Made by a program: the position numbers and the translations under genes | Shown: piece after piece, positions 34,617-42,550 of the stretch | Position numbering within the stretch: position 1 is the first letter of the stretch | Layout: each line of letters opens with the position of its first letter | Source of the DNA: Catonella morbi ATCC 51271 | GTDB lineage: Bacteria; Bacillota; Clostridia; Lachnospirales; Lachnospiraceae | DNA: 64,000 nucleotides | Direction: 5' to 3' | NCBI RefSeq assembly: GCF_000160035.2 | Contig: NZ_KI535368.1 | Coordinates: 372,001 to 436,000, forward strand | The notes under the pieces: model-generated | Databases searched by the model: none | Seen by the model: only the letters and a program-made list of their open reading frames with translations | Told to the model about the DNA's origin: nothing

Positions 34617-35384
34617 ATGGCAAGGATTAATTTTGGACTTGATTTGGGCTCTACCAGTACCAAGTATGTGGTTATGCAGGATGGTAAGATTCTTTATAAA
34701 CACAGGCTTCCTACAGGCTGGAGCAGTAAGGAGGCTGCTGACAATGTGAAGGCGGATCTTATAAAAAGGGGTTATTCATTTGATGATTTCCGCTGCGTAT
34801 CCACAGGTTATGGCAGGGTAAGTGTAGACTATGCAAACAAAAATATAACCGAGATTACCTGTCATGCCAAGGGGGCTGAATATCTGTTTGGCGAGCAAGA
34901 GGTTGCCATTATAGATATAGGAGGTCAGGATACCAAAATTATTGTGCTTGAAAACGGGCAGGTTAAAGACTTTATTATGAATGACAAATGTTCAGCTGGT
35001 ACGGGGCGTTTCTTGGAGGTTATGGCAAATGCGATGGGCTATGATCCCGCTTCTCTTTGCGAGCTTGCCAGGAAGGGCAAGGGAGTGAAAATAAGTTCTA
35101 TGTGCACTGTGTTTGCGGAATCTGAGGTAATCGGACTTGCAGGTGCAGGTGCTCCCAAAGAGGATATTGCCTTTGGTATAGTTGAGTCAATTACAGAAAA
35201 AGTAGTATCCCAGTGCAGAAATGTGCCTGAGGACTTCAAGGTATTTTTAACCGGGGGGCTTTGCGGCTGCCCATACATCTTAGAATCTCTTTCTGAAAAA
35301 TTAAAAAGAAAAGTGGAAACCCACGAAGATGCTATGTATGCAGGTGCAATCGGGGCAGCAGCTTTCGCAGAGAAAATGAAATAA
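34617..35384 (+). CDS. Acyl-CoA dehydratase activase (reductase for the double-cubane protein)
   Basis: This 255-residue ASKHA-fold ATPase carries FGLDLGSTSTKYVVMQDG (phosphate 1), AIIDIGGQDTKII (phosphate 2), NDKCSAGTGRFLE and ISSMCTVFAESEVIGL, whose two Cys bind the [4Fe-4S] cluster between subunits, and FLTGGLCGCPYILESL. It couples ATP hydrolysis to low-potential electron transfer. The partner is the reductase upstream. The start ATG at 34617 follows AGGAGG. Confidence 0.9.
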   Translation: MARINFGLDLGSTSTKYVVMQDGKILYKHRLPTGWSSKEAADNVKADLIKRGYSFDDFRCVSTGYGRVSVDYANKNITEITCHAKGAEYLFGEQEVAIIDIGGQDTKIIVLENGQVKDFIMNDKCSAGTGRFLEVMANAMGYDPASLCELARKGKGVKISSMCTVFAESEVIGLAGAGAPKEDIAFGIVESITEKVVSQCRNVPEDFKVFLTGGLCGCPYILESLSEKLKRKVETHEDAMYAGAIGAAAFAEKMK

Positions 35385-35402
35385 TATACTATAACGATAA
35401 AG

Positions 35403-35460
35403 AGACTGTATTATAAAGAAAATATTTCCAGTATTTTTCAGTATAATACAGTCTTCTTTT
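35403..35460. terminator. Bidirectional terminator between activase and queT
   Basis: AGACTGTATTATA at 35403-35415 pairs with TATAATACAGTCT at 35442-35454, flanked by A and T runs. The two flanking genes converge on it. Confidence 0.75.
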
Positions 35461-35512
35461 ATACAGAAATTTATAATAATCTAAAGTATTTTGGATTTTT
35501 AAAGTTTCAAAT

Positions 35513-36061
35513 TTATATCTTATATGGAACAATCTTATGCCAGATAGGATACAAAACAGAAAGTATTAATAATCCAAGTATTCCACAGGAAATTATCTCG
35601 CCTATGCCTACTGTTAACATAAGGAATGGGATTCCGTCAGGTACGTGATAAGCATAAGTCAGTACAAGAGGAACTATTATCATATTTGCAACAATTGGTG
35701 GAATAGGGGAAAGAAATTTAAGAAATCTGCGTTTGGTTTTCTTAAAAAGGATGCCCAAGTACCAGGTACCCATTGCACCGATAAAGGTAGCTAATGTTCC
35801 AAATATAATATCGAAGATATCAGCTCCGGTTACTATATTGGAGATAAGACAGCCTATGGTAACGCCGGGAATTCCGATAAAGCTTAAGAAAGGCAGTACA
35901 GTAAGAGCTTCTGAAATTCTCACCTGAATTACTCCGCTTGCAAGACCAAACAAATTGGCAATGAGCGTGAGAACAGTGTAGAGAGCAACTATTATAGCAG
36001 CCTGGGTGATGACGAGGGTACGTGAAATACTATGCGCCTGCATGATTTTAGAATCTTCCAT
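35513..36061 (-). CDS. queT: QueT family queuosine-precursor ECF transporter S component
   Basis: This 182-residue protein has about six membrane helices and the QueT pattern AAIIVALYTVLTLIANLFG, GVIQVRISEALTVLPF, GCLISNIV and GTWYLG. As a substrate-binding S component it would take up preQ0 or preQ1 with a shared ECF energising module, which is not encoded here. The leader looks like a short preQ1 aptamer, which supports the assignment. It stands alone on the minus strand. Confidence 0.85.
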   Translation of the reverse strand: MEDSKIMQAHSISRTLVITQAAIIVALYTVLTLIANLFGLASGVIQVRISEALTVLPFLSFIGIPGVTIGCLISNIVTGADIFDIIFGTLATFIGAMGTWYLGILFKKTKRRFLKFLSPIPPIVANMIIVPLVLTYAYHVPDGIPFLMLTVGIGEIISCGILGLLILSVLYPIWHKIVPYKI

Positions 36062-36069
36062 TATTTTAT

Positions 36070-36112
36070 TCTCCTTTAGTTTTTATATGAGTGGGAAGGT
36101 TTTAACACTCGG
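36070..36112 (-). promoter_or_regulatory. Candidate preQ1-I riboswitch in the queT leader
   Basis: The minus-strand leader reads GAGTG, a 12-base loop containing AACCTTCC, CACTC, then the A-rich tail ATATAAAAACTAAAGGAG. The five-base stem, small loop and A-rich tail just before the ribosome site are the plan of the preQ1-I aptamer. CCTT in the loop can pair with AAGG of the ribosome site, giving a pseudoknot that hides it. I could not place the ligand-contacting cytosine with confidence. Confidence 0.45.
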
Positions 36113-36118
36113 CTTTTT

Positions 36119-36147
36119 AGTATAGTACATTTAGTTTTTTATTTCAA
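36119..36147 (-). promoter_or_regulatory. queT promoter
   Basis: TTGAAA (36147-36142) and TATACT (36124-36119) are 17 bases apart on the minus strand. Transcription would begin at about 36112, so the candidate aptamer is at the very 5' end of the RNA. Confidence 0.7.
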
Positions 36148-36279
36148 GGCAAAATTTTGACAAAAATAGCCTATATAATCGAAGCTTAGCTAAAATATAA
36201 GTTAAAACTTAAAAAAATATTAGTTTAATTTTAAAGAAAATGTGGTAAAATACAATAATCTGAAAAGGAGGTAAAGGTT

Positions 36280-38628
36280 TTGGCTAAAAGAGAGAAGAAG
36301 CAAAAGAAATATAAAAGCCCTATGGGCAGAGCCATAGGAATTATTGTTAAAATAATAATTGCACTCTTGCTTACTATAGTAGTTGCCGGCGGAGTTTTAC
36401 TATATATGAAATATGGTAAAAGAGTAATGTCTATGGAACGCGATGCTAAGAAAATAGTGGCTAAGAGCAGTCTTGATACATTCAGGCAAAATGAGACCAG
36501 TATTATATATGATGCAAACGGTACAATCATATCCAAGTTAAAGGGTGAAAAGGACGTTTACTATATAAAGTATGAGGACATTCCTAAAAAAGCGGTTGAT
36601 GCGATAACAAGCATAGAAGATAAGAACTTTTTTAAACATAAAGGCTATGATTTAAAGGCCATTCTAAGGGCGGGAATAGCTTATATAAAAAATAAAGGTG
36701 TAATAACTCAGGGTGGAAGTACCATAACCCAACAGCTGGCAAGAAATATATTTCTTTCTTTTGAAGAAAGCTGGGAGCGAAAGGCAAGAGAGATATTTAT
36801 AGCCATGGAGCTTGAAAAAAAGTATTCCAAAAATGAAATTATGGAATTTTATTTAAATAATGTTTATTTTGCAAACGGATATTATGGAATACAGTCAGCC
36901 AGTCTGGGATATTTTGGTAAAGGAGTTAATTCACTCTCTCTGTCTCAGATAGCCTTTCTTTTAAGTATTCCGAACAGCCCTACAAGGTATAATCCATATG
37001 AAAATATCAAGGATACACTTGGAAGAAGAAACCGTATCTTAGACCAAATGGTAAAAGATGAGAAAATAACCGAAGCAGAAGCAAATGCAGCTAAAAATGA
37101 AGAAATCAAGGTTAAGGAGCCAAAGTCTGAAAAAAGCAGCTACATGCTTACCTTTGCACTTGACAGGGCAGTTAAAAGTCTTATGAAGGCAGAAGGATTC
37201 AAATTTAGATATTCATTTTCATCAGCAGAAGATAAAGGGGAATATAATGAAAACTACAGTGAGGTGTATTCAAGTTGCCAGAGCAAGCTTTATTCTGGAG
37301 GATACAGGATCTATACCTCACTGGATCCTAAAAAACAGAAATTGTTGCAGGAAACAGTGGATAAGGGACTGAGTGTGTCTACCGAAAAAAGTAAGGCAGG
37401 AATTTATAGTTTACAGGGCTCAGCGGTTACCGTAGACAATAGCAGCGGAAGGGTTGTAGCTATTGTAGGCGGAAGAAGCCAAAAGCTTAAAGGAAGAACA
37501 TTGAACAGGGCTTATCAGAGTTTCAGACAGCCCGGAAGTACAATTAAGCCGCTGATTGTCTATACTCCTGCTTTTGAACAGGGTTATACTCCTACTAGTA
37601 TAGTAAGAGATGAGAAAATAGAAGGCGGTCCTGTAAATGCAGATGGAGTATTTAGCGGCAGCATGACTATACTTAATGCTCTTGCAAGGTCAAAGAATAC
37701 TGTTGCCTGGAGACTTTTTACAGAAATATCTCCTACTGTCGGCATAAATAAACTTGTAGAAATGGGCTTCTCTAATATTGAAGAAACAGATTACTATCCG
37801 GCCGCTGCGCTCGGTGGTTTTACAAAGGGTGTAAGTGCCCTGGAAATGGCGGCTGCTTATGCGACAATAGAAAATGACGGAGAATTCAGAGAACCAACCT
37901 GTATTATGAAAATGACCGATTCTGAGGGGAATGACATAGTCAAAGATGGTTTTTATCAGAAAGAAACAACTAAATTTATCTATGATGAGAATGCCACGAA
38001 GATGATAACTACCTGTATGGAAGCAGTTATGGCTAAGGGTACGGGTGTGACCGGCAGACTTGCTTCTATGCCTTGTGCAGGGAAAACGGGAACTACCAAT
38101 GACAGTAAGGATCTATGGTTTGTAGGTTTTACAAAGTATTATACAACCAGTGTATGGGTTGGCTATGACATACCTAGAAGCCTTGCCGGCCTGCCATATC
38201 AAGCTACACCTCTCGGTATATGGAAGACTTATATGGAAAGCCTGCATCAGGGATTGGAAGCTATGCCTTTGGATGATTATAAGTCTGTAACTACACCTGT
38301 AGAAAACAAGAACGGAAAAGGCAGAGAAAAATCAGAAGAAGAGAAGAGACTGGAAGAAGAAAAGAAGAAAGCAGAAGAGCAAAAGAGGCTTGAAGAGGAA
38401 AGAAGGAATGCGGAGGACGAGGACGACGAATCTGAAGATGATACTGATACTGTTGATGATGAAGGTGAGAATCCTGAGGATGGAACCGATACTGAAACTC
38501 CTCCTTCCGATGACGGAACGGGAACTGTAGATACCGGTGGAGGTACAACCGATGAAGGAAATGCGCCGACAGATACACCGACAGAAACGCCTACCGAATC
38601 AGAAGACGGAACTGCGGAAACACCATAA
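36280..38628 (+). CDS. Class A penicillin-binding protein (PBP1A type)
   Basis: This 782-residue bifunctional enzyme polymerises and cross-links peptidoglycan. After a membrane segment (about residues 20-42) comes a GT51 glycosyltransferase domain (EDKNFFKHKGYD, GGSTITQQLARNIF, then KYSKNEIMEFYLN). The transpeptidase domain has SxxK in RQPGSTIKPLI (about residue 420), SxN in SKNT (about 470) and KTGTTNDSKD (about 600). The last 120 residues are a Lys/Glu coil followed by an acidic Asp/Thr/Pro tail. The start is TTG at 36280 behind AAGGAGG. Confidence 0.95.
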   Translation: MAKREKKQKKYKSPMGRAIGIIVKIIIALLLTIVVAGGVLLYMKYGKRVMSMERDAKKIVAKSSLDTFRQNETSIIYDANGTIISKLKGEKDVYYIKYEDIPKKAVDAITSIEDKNFFKHKGYDLKAILRAGIAYIKNKGVITQGGSTITQQLARNIFLSFEESWERKAREIFIAMELEKKYSKNEIMEFYLNNVYFANGYYGIQSASLGYFGKGVNSLSLSQIAFLLSIPNSPTRYNPYENIKDTLGRRNRILDQMVKDEKITEAEANAAKNEEIKVKEPKSEKSSYMLTFALDRAVKSLMKAEGFKFRYSFSSAEDKGEYNENYSEVYSSCQSKLYSGGYRIYTSLDPKKQKLLQETVDKGLSVSTEKSKAGIYSLQGSAVTVDNSSGRVVAIVGGRSQKLKGRTLNRAYQSFRQPGSTIKPLIVYTPAFEQGYTPTSIVRDEKIEGGPVNADGVFSGSMTILNALARSKNTVAWRLFTEISPTVGINKLVEMGFSNIEETDYYPAAALGGFTKGVSALEMAAAYATIENDGEFREPTCIMKMTDSEGNDIVKDGFYQKETTKFIYDENATKMITTCMEAVMAKGTGVTGRLASMPCAGKTGTTNDSKDLWFVGFTKYYTTSVWVGYDIPRSLAGLPYQATPLGIWKTYMESLHQGLEAMPLDDYKSVTTPVENKNGKGREKSEEEKRLEEEKKKAEEQKRLEEERRNAEDEDDESEDDTDTVDDEGENPEDGTDTETPPSDDGTGTVDTGGGTTDEGNAPTDTPTETPTESEDGTAETP

Positions 38629-38731
38629 TACCATTCTTGACTAACAGAGAGCTATGAATTATAATGAGAGAGTGCTGCGGTGAAAATGAAATTCCGCTTT
38701 TTAAAATAGTCTATTGAAAGAGGTAAAGTAT

Positions 38732-38935
38732 ATGTCAGAACAGAGAATAACAAAAGATATGATAATTGCTGATATAATTCAGATTGACGAGAATCTTATT
38801 CCGGTACTCCTTAATGCAGGTATGCATTGTGTGGGCTGTCCATCTTCTATGGGAGAGACGCTTGAAGAAGCAGCAGAGGTTCATGGAATAGATGCAGATG
38901 AGCTTTGTGATTTGCTTAATGAATTTATAGATTGA
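38732..38935 (+). CDS. DUF1858 protein
   Basis: This 67-residue protein matches DUF1858: TKDMIIADIIQIDENLIPVLLNAGMHCVGCPSSMGETLEEAAEVHGID. The CxGC pair with the adjacent PSS loop is typical and suggests metal or redox chemistry at the N-terminus of a helix. The function is not established. The ATG at 38732 follows AAAGAGG. A terminator follows. Confidence 0.88.
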   Translation: MSEQRITKDMIIADIIQIDENLIPVLLNAGMHCVGCPSSMGETLEEAAEVHGIDADELCDLLNEFID

Positions 38936-38944
38936 TGAAATATA

Positions 38945-39112
38945 AAAAAGAACCGTACAAACGCCTATACGGTTCTTTCTTTTGTTTAATAGGAGATTTC
39001 TTCGAAATTTCCTATTAAACAAAAATCTCTCCGAGAGATGCTGGACTCGCGGTTGGGAAGTTTGCCTTGCGGCACCGCTCGCGCGCGAAGTGTGTGCAAG
39101 CACACACTTCTT
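38945..39112. terminator. Cluster of three hairpins between DUF1858 and mecA
   Basis: AAGAACCGTA/TACGGTTCTT (38949-38978) is the terminator of the DUF1858 gene. GTTTAATAGGAGATTTC/GAAATTTCCTATTAAAC follows as a second dyad (38982-39018). GAAGTGTGTG/CACACACTTC (about 39087-39110) is the third and can end mecA. The GC-rich piece between the last two resembles in style the palindromic DNA after groEL. Confidence 0.7.
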
Positions 39113-39126
39113 TATGAAAATTCGTT

Positions 39127-39843
39127 TTAACTGAAAGCTGCAAGTATGGTAATTGCATCATTTCCTATTATTTTTTCACAGTGTTCGTTGATAACTGCGG
39201 TTGTGGCATAATTGCTCCGGCTCTGAGTAGAATATTCGGAAGCTATGTTGCAAATCTTACCGAAAACATCTTTATCCGAAGGATTCTTTTCCAGTATCAG
39301 AAAATACAGACCGGTCTGCGGATTCTTATATAAGGAGCTTTTTCCTGTAAATAATCCGTTTATATGGACAGCCAGTTCGGTAACTGCTTCAAGAGATTTG
39401 AAAATAAATATCCTGGTAGCAGCTTCACCGACCGAAGTTTTTTCCGTAGCTTTATCTTCAAATGATTTAACCTTTTTTTGGTGTGAGTCGCTTACATTAA
39501 GCATATCTGTAAGCGGGATGAACTCATTTTCACTATCTTCCGCAACACTTTGAAAATCAGGAGAAAATCTTGAAAATCTTGTATCAAGATCGTCTGCCGT
39601 AGGATTTTTAGTTATAAAAATAATGAGATTTCCTTTGGAGGTAGGAACAGCTTCTATAACCAAAGCGCCCTCTTCACTTTCAAAGCCAAACTCGGATATA
39701 GCCTGCTCCAGTAATTCGTTATAAAGGTCTTTTGTCTTCGGAGAACCATAAGAAAGCTCAGTAAGGGCCAGCCCTCTTATACTTAAGTCTTCGGGTGCAA
39801 GGGTTATTTTTAATTGGTTTTCATTAAGTTTTTCTATTTTCAT
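39127..39843 (-). CDS. mecA: Adaptor protein MecA
   Basis: This 238-residue protein has the MecA N-terminal signature MKIEKLNENQLKITLAPEDL and a C-terminal domain of alternating beta strands and helices (FIFKSLEAVTELAVHI, NPQTGLYFLILEK). MecA delivers substrates to the ClpC ATPase. The linker (about 105-135) is polar and variable. It is encoded alone on the minus strand between two plus-strand groups. Confidence 0.9.
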   Translation of the reverse strand: MKIEKLNENQLKITLAPEDLSIRGLALTELSYGSPKTKDLYNELLEQAISEFGFESEEGALVIEAVPTSKGNLIIFITKNPTADDLDTRFSRFSPDFQSVAEDSENEFIPLTDMLNVSDSHQKKVKSFEDKATEKTSVGEAATRIFIFKSLEAVTELAVHINGLFTGKSSLYKNPQTGLYFLILEKNPSDKDVFGKICNIASEYSTQSRSNYATTAVINEHCEKIIGNDAITILAAFS

Positions 39844-40031
39844 AAACTACCCTTTCTGCTTTTAACACAGTAACTTATCTAAAACATTAGTATAGGATAA
39901 AAGGAAACTATTGTCAAATAATCAAATATAAATCCGGCCTCTTAAATTCGGAAATTCGGAAATCACAATTTCAAAATATTTTTTTTGTTTATTTCGCTGA
40001 AAATTTCTTAAATAATTTGTACAAAATGACA

Positions 40032-40060
40032 TTGCAAAAATCCTAACCGGTAGGTACAAT
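40032..40060 (+). promoter_or_regulatory. Promoter of the kinase-ATPase group
   Basis: TTGCAA at 40032-40037 and TACAAT at 40055-40060 are 17 bases apart, about 45 bases before the first gene. Confidence 0.5.
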
Positions 40061-40107
40061 ATAAGCACATTAATGTTTGTTTTGGAAATTTCCTAAAGTG
40101 AAAGGAG

Positions 40108-41406
40108 ATGGTATGGATTAACCTATGGTTAGGTAAATACCATATTCTCTCAATTCTTGATTCCCTAAGTTCCAATCCGCATGTATTCCTGGCTTTTCAT
40201 GTGAAATTACAGGAATATCGTGTGATCAAAAAAATTTCAAAAACTCATCCCTTTTTTAAGCAATTAAAAAATGAGGCCGAATTTCTGTCCGCATATAGTT
40301 CTGAATACATACCGAAACTGTATGATGTGGAGGAAGATGCGGATAATCTTTATTTGGTTGAAGAATATATGGAGGGTGTAAGTCTTGCATCAGAGGCTTT
40401 TTTGGAAAGCAGTCTTAAAGAAAAGGAACTTGTAAGTATAGTTACAGGATTGTTTGATTTTCTAAAATTTATAAATTCTTTGGAAGAATCTGTGCTTTAC
40501 ATCGATTGGAAACCCGACAATATAATACTCACAAAAGCAGGTGTAAAAATAGTAGATTTTGGCTCGGTACTGTTTTTAGAGGATAATGATGATTTTACAG
40601 GTTTGGCGACAGACGGCTTTGCAGCACCTGAACTGAAAAAGGAAGGCAGGCTTGGCAGCTATACCGATGTTTTCGGATTTGGAAGTGTGGTAAGGTATCT
40701 GGCGGGAAGAACTGAAAACAAAAAATCTGTATTCAATATGTCTGTAAAAGACAGGCTTCTAAAATTATCAGATAAATGCACAAGAGAAAATCCCGGAAAC
40801 CGTCCCGATATAAAAGAGCTGGAAAGATTTATACGAAAGCTTAAATGTAAGCAACGATTGGCTTTGCAGACAAAACAGGCAGGTAGCATAATTAGGGATA
40901 TCACTACCGGTCGTATAGGAGTCTGCGGAGTTTCAAACGGAGTAGGCACAACTCATATTGCGCTTTGTGTGGCAAAAGAGTTGGCAGGTTTAGGAAGAAA
41001 GGTCGCCTATGTATCTTTAGCTAGGGAAGGAGATACTGATGCGACTTTCGGAGGAAGTCCGGAAAGCTTAAAAAATGTTCATATCTGTAAAGGGGCCTAT
41101 GAAGAGGATATTCCGTATTTTCAAAGAAAAGGATATGACAATATTATAATAGACTTTGGCAGAATGGAAGAGTTTTCTGCTTTGTATTACAGTTGTGATG
41201 AGAAGCTTATTGTAGTACAGAATAATTATGTCAAAGCTGCGGATACGGAAGAATTCTTAATTAACCATCAGGGTGAGATTGGAGAAAAAGGTTGGCTGGT
41301 TTTAGACAATTTAGCTGATGAAACACAGCTTGAAGCCACTAAAGCCGGACTTAAGAAGTTAGGATTTAGGACGGAATGCAAAGGAATAGGAATTAAGAGA
41401 ATATGA
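40108..41406 (+). CDS. Protein kinase-like domain fused to a MinD/ParA-type P-loop ATPase
   Basis: This 432-residue protein joins two domains. Residues 9-250 resemble a Ser/Thr protein kinase: the Lys in EYRVIKKI, the catalytic loop YIDWKPDNIIL (Asp, Lys and Asn kept, HRD changed to YID), DFGS and an APE-like AAPEL. The Gly-rich loop is degenerate (LDSLSSNPHVFLAF). Residues about 268-432 look like a P-loop ATPase of the CpaE/TadZ group, with a modified Walker A GVSNGVGTTHIALCVA and IIIDFG as Walker B. Start choice is uncertain: AAAGGAG touches the ATG at 40108 directly, and ATT at 40117 is better spaced. The next two genes are a membrane protein and a small protein. Confidence 0.75.
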   Translation: MVWINLWLGKYHILSILDSLSSNPHVFLAFHVKLQEYRVIKKISKTHPFFKQLKNEAEFLSAYSSEYIPKLYDVEEDADNLYLVEEYMEGVSLASEAFLESSLKEKELVSIVTGLFDFLKFINSLEESVLYIDWKPDNIILTKAGVKIVDFGSVLFLEDNDDFTGLATDGFAAPELKKEGRLGSYTDVFGFGSVVRYLAGRTENKKSVFNMSVKDRLLKLSDKCTRENPGNRPDIKELERFIRKLKCKQRLALQTKQAGSIIRDITTGRIGVCGVSNGVGTTHIALCVAKELAGLGRKVAYVSLAREGDTDATFGGSPESLKNVHICKGAYEEDIPYFQRKGYDNIIIDFGRMEEFSALYYSCDEKLIVVQNNYVKAADTEEFLINHQGEIGEKGWLVLDNLADETQLEATKAGLKKLGFRTECKGIGIKRI

Positions 41407-41420
41407 GTTAAGGAGGAAGG

Positions 41421-42203
41421 ATGTTTAAAAGTAAGGAAGAAACAAAACTATTATCTGATGACGATTTTGAAAGAGTTGGCAGAAGAAGGAAAACTGTAAT
41501 TATTATTATAGTGTTTATAATGATAATGATGGCTGCAATACCGGCGTTTAAGCTTATAAATAAGGCTTCGGATAATAACATTAATGCAGAAAAGCAGGAA
41601 ACCGGCATAGAAGTTGAAGAAAAAGTTGAGGACGAAACAACTGTTTCCGAAAAAGAAGCCGTAACCGGGTTAAGCAAAGTAGGTGAAAATCTTCCTTCTT
41701 TGGTTAACAGAAATACAGTTGTGGGTGAGAATGAGTTTATCTGTGAATATTCGGAGATTCATCTGCCTACACTGTTAAAATCCGGTGATTATGCGGATGT
41801 CAGGCTTTCATTGGCTGACGGACGTAATTATACCGTAGTTTCTGAAAAGAAAATAATGGATTTTAATAATTCTGAGGAGAAGTCTCTGATATACCTGGCA
41901 CTGTGTGAAGAAGAAATCATAATTTTGGAAAGTGCTCTTGCAGACCTTAAGCTGTTTGAGGGTTCTAAGCTTTACCTGGTTATAGGCAAACAGGAAACTA
42001 AAAATAAAGTAAATTATCCTGTAAATAAAAATGCGGACAAACTCTTGCATGCGAGGAAGACTGTAAATAATCTTTCAGGTTTTGGTTATCAAGTTAAATT
42101 TGACAAAGAGCTGGAAAAAGAGAGGCTTGCAATCAGAAAAAATACCGGCCTTAGGGGGCAGGAATGGAAAGAAGCTGCTGCCTACTGGAATGAAAAGGAA
42201 TAA
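41421..42203 (+). CDS. Single-pass membrane protein, unknown function
   Basis: This 260-residue protein has a basic cytoplasmic segment (residues 1-29), one membrane helix (about 30-52, VIIIIVFIMIMMAAIPAFKLI), an acidic linker and a mixed extracellular domain. It starts 15 bases after the kinase-ATPase stop behind AAGGAGG. I do not recognise the family. Position suggests it works with the kinase-ATPase, for example as a membrane partner. Confidence 0.7.
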   Translation: MFKSKEETKLLSDDDFERVGRRRKTVIIIIVFIMIMMAAIPAFKLINKASDNNINAEKQETGIEVEEKVEDETTVSEKEAVTGLSKVGENLPSLVNRNTVVGENEFICEYSEIHLPTLLKSGDYADVRLSLADGRNYTVVSEKKIMDFNNSEEKSLIYLALCEEEIIILESALADLKLFEGSKLYLVIGKQETKNKVNYPVNKNADKLLHARKTVNNLSGFGYQVKFDKELEKERLAIRKNTGLRGQEWKEAAAYWNEKE

Positions 42204-42281
42204 TTACATCACTACCTAAGACTTATTGAATGTCATCCGGGCTTTTCCGGTTTGAAAGCCCGGAAATATTGGAGAATAATT

Positions 42282-42482
42282 ATGGAAAATAAAGAAGATA
42301 TATTAATGATTGAGATGAAAAAATATTGGAAGAGAGGTGTCAGATTTTCTTGCGGAGAAAGGCTTTTGGAGGAATTTAGTTCTGCTGAAGCTTTAGCGGA
42401 AGATGGACGTTATATGATGGAATTCGATATAAATATGCAGGGCGAAGTAGTGGAGGTTAATTTTCAAGATATAGGTCTGTAA
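42282..42482 (+). CDS. Small acidic protein, unknown function
   Basis: This 66-residue protein starts at the ATG at 42282 behind TTGGAG; the frame also opens further upstream at a TTG without a good ribosome site. It is acidic and has no membrane segment. A hairpin (CCGGGCTTTT/GAAAGCCCGG, about 42238-42265) lies just before it, so it may have reduced transcription relative to the upstream genes. Confidence 0.6.
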   Translation: MENKEDILMIEMKKYWKRGVRFSCGERLLEEFSSAEALAEDGRYMMEFDINMQGEVVEVNFQDIGL

Positions 42483-42550
42483 AAATAAAATGACAAATAC
42501 CTGTAATAGTGTTATTATAAAGTGGATTAAAAATTTGGCTGGAGGTACCG

